Assembly (NCBI RefSeq): GCF_905147365.1
Contig: NC_056425.1
Span: 8,811,501-8,875,500, forward strand
Length of the DNA: 64,000 nt
From: Aricia agestis
Taxonomy: Eukaryota > Arthropoda > Insecta > Lepidoptera > Lycaenidae
Direction: 5' to 3'
Numbering within the stretch: position 1 is the first letter of the stretch; every line of letters starts with the position of its first letter. The translations under genes were made by a program, and so were the position numbers. Positions 56,758-64,000 of this stretch are shown piece after piece. Below the pieces are notes generated by a model, which was given only the letters and a program-made list of their open reading frames with translations, was not told the DNA's origin and ran no database searches.

Positions 56758-57077
56758 CTAGCTGTCCCGACTAATTTTGTTTTGCCATAATATAAAGTAT
56801 TTTGCCCATATTATTTTATTGAAGTGACTAAAATATAAGTATGGCACCATGGCAACGTCCATCGCTATCCCGTCGCACGAACAATGGTCGCCATCAGTCT
56901 CGAGTTGTAATAATTTACTATTATTTATTGAACAAATGTACTTAACAATATAAAAAGTACCCAGTAGCTGATTCACAGACCCACTGAATATGCATATAAA
57001 ATTTGGCTAAAATCAGTAAAGTCGTTTCGGAGGAGTACGCGGCCTAACATTGTGACACGAGAATTTTATGTATAAGA
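56758..57077 (-). mobile_element. Non-autonomous Helitron, family 1, complete
   Basis: Minus strand: 5' TCTTATACATAAAATTCTCG at 57077 after an A, 3' end GACAGCTAG at 56761-56758 before a T. About 320 bp. Internal sequence matches the copies at 31622 and 47134. Confidence 0.85.
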
Positions 57078-57619
57078 TTTTAGTTTTTAGGAACTATTTG
57101 CAATGTAGCGTCTAATCAACTAATTACTTTTTAAAGCACGATGTCTATTAATAACCAGGATGACAAAACCAAAGTCTTGTTTTATTTTGTCTTATAATAT
57201 TATTTAATTTAAAATACAAAATAATATTATCCAGTGATGATGTTCCAGTGAGGAGTGGGCTTTAGGCAATGACGGGTGTTTTTCCCTTTGTGCACTTAGG
57301 CTACATACTGATGTCGCATTTAATTGAGTCCCTCACAATGGACATAGGCCGGCGCGCGCGGAATTTCATTTCGTTAGCCCGCGAATACCTGCGGCCGACG
57401 CGCGACGGTCCCAGCGCTTTGATTGATATATCATTATCCTGGAGGGGCACACCAGATCATTATCATTATCCTGTATCAAGGGACAGGATTAAGTGTGCCC
57501 CATACTTATTTCAAATAAAGGACTATGAGAAGAAACGTCCTCACCAACCAACAGAGCAGATACAGGTGTCATTTGAAAGATCTACTAGAATAGATAATTT
57601 TTTAATATGGCGACATCTG

Positions 57620-57965
57620 TCAAATACGTGGGGTTACAGTGCAATTCCATCAAACTTGGCGTGGCGTCGTCATCGTGCCATGACACAACGACGTCACCCT
57701 GACACGGTGCGACGCCGCACAGTGTCCCGATGACGCGAACGGTGCACCGCGCGCCCCTATTCAGGGTGAAACTTCCGAAAATGGCGTTCCAAACTTAAAC
57801 GAGGCATGTGAAATACCTATCAAACAAAGTCGCGTAGTGGAAATATTGTCAGATTTCAATCAGAATCAGAAGTCGGAACACGCGTCACGTGTCACGGTGG
57901 CGGCGTCGCGTCGTATCGTGGCACGGTGACGATGCCGCGCCGTGTTTGATGGTGACGCGGCCTTA
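57620..57965. repeat. CGTCG-rich fold-back region
   Basis: Two blocks dense in GGCGTCGTC, CGTGCCATGACAC and their complements (57656-57750 and 57885-57965), separated by unrelated sequence; the right edge GACGCGGCCTTA resembles a PIF/Harbinger terminus. The 154-codon frame 57269-57733 runs into it and is judged spurious. Confidence 0.45.
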
Positions 57966-60480
57966 GGTTTTATAATAATATTATATTGTTTTTATTTTAT
58001 TTTTTCTCTTTTACATACGCATTTCCTTAATGTGCAAATAAATAGTGTTAAAATAGACATACATAGACATATTAATATTATTGTCTTCAATTAAATCGTC
58101 ATTTGTTTGTACATGAAATTACAAACCAGCACAGTACGTATTGGGCCACGCGCAATATAGGGCGCTGTAGTACCGCTTGTTTTTGATATTTTTTGTATCG
58201 TCAATGAATGTACATTTGTAACGTGTTTTTCACTACCAACAATACCATCTCAGTTACGTTCAAAAGAATTTGAACGAAAAGTTTCTTTAAAATACTTCTT
58301 CGAATACATTTTTTTAGTTGATCGACTATAACTCAATTACTTATTTATGAAGTTTTCTTAGCCGTGATAGTTTTCCTTTAAAGTCATCATACTATCTCCT
58401 ACTCCCGCGAATATTTCCACATTTCCAGAAGCAACCTGAGCTAAACAGCTAAACCTGAGCCTGAAACCTGAGCTAAAACAATTTGAGCTAGTGGAAGGGC
58501 GGACACTGGACTCTAAGGATTTTTTCCACTTTAAAAACTGGGTCCCAGTGAACAAGTCGAGACGCATCCCATGACTGTTGAAGGGTGGGGACGGGGTCCA
58601 TACAAAATCCCCCATAGGCCTTTAATGATTACATAACTTTGATTTAATTAAGAGTTTTACAGTATGTTTGTCAAAAATATGTCTATATTATATGTTTATA
58701 TATGTATGTATGTAATATCATTAAATATGTCCAAATGTAGCCATTTATTATTGCTAGCTAAGGCCTAGAAAAAGTGTTTGTCTATGACTTAGGTATACCC
58801 TATCAAGACATAATATTATACATAGGAATGTATATTTACAATTAAGATTCTTTATTAGTATATCTAGGAAACGTAAGATTCCTAGTTTTACTAATACTGA
58901 AAATCTTATCTACCTAACAACGTTTGCCGAAACTCTATACAGTATAAAATACACTGAAATAAATCTGTTTCCTATTTCTAAATACTTTTGGGGCAAAAAT
59001 TTTTCGTGTTAAAGAATATTAGATATTCATACATGCAAAACTCGTGTACAGGCCGTGGATAACGGTGTTGTTGTCACAATAGTATCAAACACTAGTTTTT
59101 TAGTTTGTTTGTTGATTGAAAACTCTTCGTTATCTGTCATAAAATGAAATGTATAAACTTTAGAATATAAATACTTCGATTCAATTCATCATTCATTGTT
59201 ATCATTCATGATGAAATGTTCTTTTCAATGTCTTAATGCGCGGTTAAACATTTTGATCAAAATTACTTTTAATCTAAATGGATATTCGGAAGCGTGCATA
59301 GTAAATTATAAAAGGTCTAAAAAATATGTATGATTTATGCATGAGTCATGACACACTTATCGTATAAAATATCAACGTAAGAGAGAGGCCACACTGCTCT
59401 CGTACGTTGCGGCGTCGTAACGGAATCACGCAGCGTATGCCACATAACTGCGTTGTGGCTCGCCGCACGTCAACATAATACAAGACGGTGACAACGCAAA
59501 TTCACCCTCCCACTTTATCTCTTGGTCGTTGTTTTGTTAAAACTCCGAGTGCGATGAAAAAAACGCATCAACGTGGTACATATATTATAAAACTTCTTGG
59601 TAACGCCGCTAAGACATTTTATCTAGAAAATTGAAATAATAAACTAGAAATAATAAATTGCAAAAAAAGAATGATTAAAATAAATAGTTCCACGGAATGT
59701 CATTCAAATGCGCTATCTACTTCTGTTGTCATAGGGTCGGTCATACAATTTTCGTTGCTCTAGCGAGGTTTTTGTGAAACTAACATCAGCCATATTTAAG
59801 CGCCCCAATATATTATGACTTATGAGAGTCGTCGCTTTATGCTGCGACTATATTTCGATGCGATTTCCACTCCAAGTATAGTTCTTGCAATCTACGAGCG
59901 CGCGTAGCCTTTATTTGTAGTTGGAAATACGAATAGACATTTTCGTTAGTGTGCGTACCTAACGGAGCAGTCAGTAGCGAGCGAGCCATGTACGCGTGCA
60001 TAGATATGGTCACCAACACAACTAAGGGCGCAGTCGCAGTGGCACGCGCCGCAACGAAGCAACGTGGCTTCGCTTCAAAGCAATTATGACAATCTCAAAA
60101 GGCGAGACGTTACGCCACTTATGTATTTATGTAAAACAGATACACTCGACTTAAATAAAATACGACCCCGAATGGATTTACATTGTAACGCCAGGCAGTC
60201 ACTGCATAACCTAATTTGGTAACAATTTCATTTTTAGCGATCCATTAGTGTTAAGATGGGAGTCGTAAAAAATTCACTGTGGAAATAAAAGCGACGCGAG
60301 TAACACGGTTTATAAGATGTTTATAAGGGAAAAGGCTTTGTAATATTTTATGCTACGAATAACAGGGAGAGTATAAAAGACAGGTCAGAATAAGGTCAAG
60401 CAAAAGAAGGACTCGCAAGACCAAAAACATTGTTATGTTTGTAGAATTTAGCTGTCACGGTTAAAAAACTGGAAGTCTAA
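57966..60480. other. Gene-free stretch
   Basis: 58430-58490 holds three near-repeats of AAACCTGAGCTAAAC. 59385-60060 is bounded by GGCCACACTGC and GCAGTGGC-like motifs and may be a degraded DNA element. No gene. Confidence 0.35.
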
Positions 60481-60668
60481 GGGCCGGGACACAAAAACAC
60501 GACGCGACGTCGTCTCACGATGCGACGTCGTGCCGTATATCGTGGCACGTTACGATGTCGCGTTAGTTTTTTACGATGCTTGTCGTGGATTCCCACAACG
60601 TCGCATCGTGAAATGACGTCGCGTCGTGGTACGACACGACTTCGTATCGTGTTTTTGTGTCCCGGCTC
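60481..60668. mobile_element. PIF/Harbinger-like MITE with CGACGTCG motifs
   Basis: Ends GGGCCGGGACACAAAAACAC and the complement GTGTTTTTGTGTCCCGGCTC; TAA at 60478-60480 and 60669-60671. Interior is a fold-back rich in ACGACG/CGTCGT. Confidence 0.75.
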
Positions 60669-61301
60669 TAACTGAAGTGGGTTCCAACTCCCAACCCTTT
60701 ATAGTGGATATTTAAATGTTAAAAATTAATACACAATAAAAAAAAATTTAGTGCTCATACGTCGATTTAATGTTTGTGCTACGCCGTAGCTCCTCGTAGA
60801 CACTAACCTACGAAGTCCTACGCATTCGTAGCACTTATTAATTTTGATAATAATAATTTTTAAGAACAACTTTTTCTGTATTTCTACTGATAGAAGTACC
60901 AATAATATTACAGAGTATTTTCTTATTACTGTAATATGTTCTTATTCACTTAGCGAAGTATGTAATATAAGAAATATGCATGATTTTTCAATATACTCAC
61001 AGAATATGTGAATGCAAAGGAATGTTTTTGAACGCAGCTTCGATATTCGATACTGTAGAAAATAATATTCAGTGTAGCTGTGCTGCGGCTACTACGTACT
61101 GAAAGCAAGCGACCGTCACGTTGTCAATGATTTTCATACCCAAATAAATGTGGTTTTCTGTGCGATATACTGATTTCGGTGCATTGAAATTGTGTTTGTT
61201 CGAATTTGCACAATGAAAGTTATTGAATAATAAATGCAGAAATTTTAACTAACATTTTCTAGATAAATATAAAAATCTTTATTAATATTTCTACAAGAGA
61301 A

Positions 61302-61500
61302 TCCATACCAACAGCGAAAGTCTGTCTGTCTGTTTGTTACCTCTTCACGCTCAAACCGCTGAACCGATTTTGCTGAAATTTGGCATGGAGATACTTTGAG
61401 ACCCGGGAAAGGACATAGGGTACTTTTTATCCCGGAAAAAATGTACGGTTCCCGCGCGATAAACGAATTTTGGCGCAACAGAGTTGCGGGCGTCATCTAG
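61302..61500 (+). mobile_element. Helitron family 2, complete and short
   Basis: A|TCCATACCAACAGCGAAAG at 61302, CTGTCTGTCTG microsatellite, full body, hairpin GCAACAGAGTTGC, CATCTAG|T at 61497-61500. 199 bp with both terminal signatures intact. Confidence 0.85.
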
Positions 61501-63188
61501 TGTAATATAACTTCGAAACGTATACTTTACTATTATGATTGTTTATTTTACCCATAAAATGAGTGTCTATTTTATTACTACTATCTAGCAGTATCTGTCG
61601 CCAAGCTACGTAATACCCGTGGCCCGGGCGGGAGCGCCAGCATCTGATCCGTAATATTGTGTTATACTTTATCGTATTTGCATGTTTTTACTAAATAACA
61701 TTCCTTTGGTAGCGCGACATCAAAGCGTCAGAGTGATTCGCGCCGGCCATCCCCTAAGAATAAGTTTATGCTGTTAATGGCCAGTTTTTAAAGGCTATTT
61801 ATAGTATATTTAGTTAACTGGAAAGGCAGAAGCCTACATAGGTAGACATTGAGGTAAAGCTAGTAATTAGAAGTGATTCTCTTGGTGACCTAAATGAACC
61901 AAGCTTACTTGCAATGATTTGTAAAGAAAATAGAAGTATTTTACTAATAACATTATTAACATCGTGTATGCAGACGTGTAGAAAGTTTGTCCTTGTTTCG
62001 TACGTTAGTAAATCCGTTCGACAGACGAGGACAAAACTATAACGTAGTGTGGAACTTTTAATGTCAAAAAAATTAGTATTTATTTATATTACAAGGACGC
62101 TTCCTAATTTTAAAATTACGACGCCTTTCTTACATTATTTTAACAAAATTTACATTTGTATTAAAAAGGAGGCTCGCATAATGTGTTCAGAAAAGAAGGG
62201 AATCTTCTCCATGTATGTTTAATGCGGTGATCTTTGATGTTCAAAGGGCCGGCCGTTTAGCGCCGGACAACAGAATTATCGCGTCTTTCGACCCCCTTTT
62301 AAAATATTCCGCGGACGACGAAATTGCTTTTTAAAACTTGGGGCGGCTACGGAAGTTGCTGGGCTCCATGACTATAATTTTAGGTGGGAATTGGTAATGT
62401 ATAAACATGAAAACGGCCCACGTTGGACAAAATATGGTTATTACGAACATGTAGAGAAGAATATTCGTCTTAACGTATGACGTTATTGCATACAGATAAC
62501 TACCGCAATCATTGTTATCCCTTAGGGCCCAACATGGAGAGAAAACTTTATAGTATGATTTATTGTACCAAAAAAATGTTATATGTATGTAAATGTGTTG
62601 TTTCAGTTACATATCCCTGTAAAAATAAACTTATAAAAATATCCCTAATAAAATCATTCTGAATCAGAAAACATATTCGACATACATTTTATAAAATGCT
62701 AGTTCCATTTTAATGGAGTATAACAGACACTAGAACTAACTAGCTTTAAGCCTATTATGTTATTAACGAGAACGTGAAACGCGAAAAATATGAAAACGGG
62801 GAAACATTGTCGGAGCGGAATTATTGTTATAGCAATAATATTTTTCCAATGAAAATAATCCACATACAATTGCCACTTAAACACGGTAAAATATAAGTCC
62901 CAGTAATTGCCCCAAACTTGAGCAAGCGCTGACAAAGGCATCACTCCACACGTCTGATATCGAGAATGTTGCTTCATGTACTCGGAGACGGCTTGCACAC
63001 TAAACTGCGGTGCCGTGAGATGGGAATGAAAATGCGATAATTTTTGTGGGTACCTACTTCGTCATTTCTCTGATCCTTAGTTTCTTGGGTTTCTTAACAT
63101 TATTAACTACCCCTGTTTTGTAAATTTTCTTTACATTATTACTAGCCCATTTATTTAATACGACCGTTTAACCGTTTTTTTGTTTGAA
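61501..63188. other. Gene-free stretch with one weak exon candidate
   Basis: Mostly AT-rich, with a GC-richer block at 62240-62370. The minus strand is open from 63004 down to 62699 after a possible acceptor (ACCGCAG). The first 45 residues look protein-like, but I recognise no family and see no convincing donor. Confidence 0.3.
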
Positions 63189-63414
63189 GAACTCAAAATA
63201 TTCTTAATAGGAATAGGACGGGAGCCCTAGAACATTTTTTTTATTACTATGAAGGTAATTTTTTGATACCACTTTCGAGATTTTTCGCAAAAAAAAAAAA
63301 TGTTGTTCGTCTTATCAAAATGAAGCTACTAACAAAAAATTAGCTTGATAGTAATAAAAAAAAATGTTTTAGGGCTCCCGTACTATTCCTTTTAAGAATA
63401 TTTTGAATTCTTAC
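63189..63414. mobile_element. Fold-back MITE (GGGAGCCCTA family), copy 2
   Basis: Same ends as 20373 (GGGAGCCCTAGAACATTTTT and complement). The inverted repeat continues outwards over AAAATATTCTTAATAGGAAT on the left, so the true termini lie further out than in copy 1. Confidence 0.7.
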
Positions 63415-63420
63415 TGTAAG

Positions 63421-63487
63421 GTGATTCTATAAAGAAGCGATAAAGAAAATATCTTAGCTTTTCTTTATCGCTTCTTTATAGAATCAC
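63421..63487. repeat. Perfect 29-bp-arm hairpin
   Basis: 63421-63449 and 63459-63487 are exact reverse complements with a 9-nt loop. It adjoins the MITE at 63189. Confidence 0.75.
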
Positions 63488-63958
63488 AGAATACGCATTC
63501 CTTCATTTCCTTAATATGAAGTTATGAAGTTTTGAAGAAAACGTTTTAGCTACAGACAAAAATTTAAAATTCGCGTCGAAGCGCGCAAAAATCCGTCGCG
63601 ATATCGCACTCCAGTGTACAGACGAATCGTGTAGAAAAATGTATCGCACTAATGCGGGGAGATATTTCTCACTGAATATCGATTTCAAATAAAATTGCAA
63701 CCTTTAAAGATAACGAGGTGACGTTTTCCCCTTTGGACCTGGCGCCCGACCCCGTATGGGGAATTTATTCACCGAAATAAGATGATAACGAAGCTAATGG
63801 TCGCGCCGGGGTGCGATTGGCCCGTGTAACAATGTACTCGACTGTACCACTTCGGATTATAACATTTGTGATTTATATCGCGGTTGTACTTTTTGTATTC
63901 CTGTTTTGATTTCTGAGATTCTTTTGTTGGTGCATCTGGCATAATATCTGTAGCCGTA
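63488..63958. other. Gene-free stretch
   Basis: 63560-63620 and 63715-63830 are GC-richer and non-repetitive by eye. No gene. Confidence 0.35.
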
Positions 63959-64000
63959 GGGCCTGTGTCACCACTTTCTGATAAAGTTCTAAATGGGCTA
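63959..64000. mobile_element. Palindromic MITE, copy cut by the window end
   Basis: GGGCCTGTGTCACCACTTTC and CTGATAAAGT, the same left arm as 51240-51384, then the window ends. Confidence 0.65.

Noticed and set aside
57269..57733. 154-codon plus-strand open frame
   Set aside because: The second half lies in a CGTCG-rich fold-back, the rest holds an inverted repeat (GGGGCACAC / GTGTGCCCC), and no domain or splice support is seen.

Overview
This window reads as AT-rich nuclear DNA from an insect, most likely a moth or butterfly (Lepidoptera). The evidence is an exon recognisable as arthropod membralin (TMEM259), canonical spliceosomal splice sites, and a dense load of repeats of the kind found in lepidopteran introns: non-autonomous Helitrons carrying GTCTGTCT microsatellites, tRNA-derived SINEs, PIF/Harbinger-, hAT- and mariner-like MITEs, and a Penelope-like retroelement. 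There are no operons, ribosome binding sites, CRISPR arrays or intact rRNA/tRNA genes. The species cannot be named from the sequence alone.

Layout. 1-8.7 kb is non-coding: two poly(A)-tailed SINE-like copies, Helitron copies, a fold-back element and GC-richer unique blocks. At 8699-8831 (+) lies one internal exon of membralin with clean splice sites and a perfect 40-bp-arm hairpin about 200 bp upstream. I found no neighbouring membralin exon on either side, so most of the window is probably intron of that gene or intergenic DNA next to it. 10-50 kb is a mosaic of repeats (several nested inside each other) alternating with GC-richer single-copy blocks. A broken Penelope-like element at about 38.1-39.05 kb keeps its GIY-YIG endonuclease domain, and a hammerhead-ribozyme-like motif follows it. 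A broken autonomous Helitron at 30.8-31.4 kb keeps its 5' terminus and the start of its Rep/helicase reading frame. On the minus strand at 51.4-52.15 kb is a compact candidate gene for a small secreted peptide: TATA box, 5'-UTR exon and intron, 69-codon CDS, and poly(A) signal beside a MITE. 52-64 kb is again repeats, with several fold-back MITEs.

How it fits together. The only clear host genes are the membralin exon (an ER membrane protein of ER-associated degradation) and the small secreted-peptide gene, and nothing links them functionally. Nearly everything else recognisable is transposon-derived. The order of insertions can be read in places, for example a SINE with an 11-bp target duplication inside a Helitron, and poly(A) elements inside a Helitron and inside a repeat shared with the tail of the Penelope-like element.
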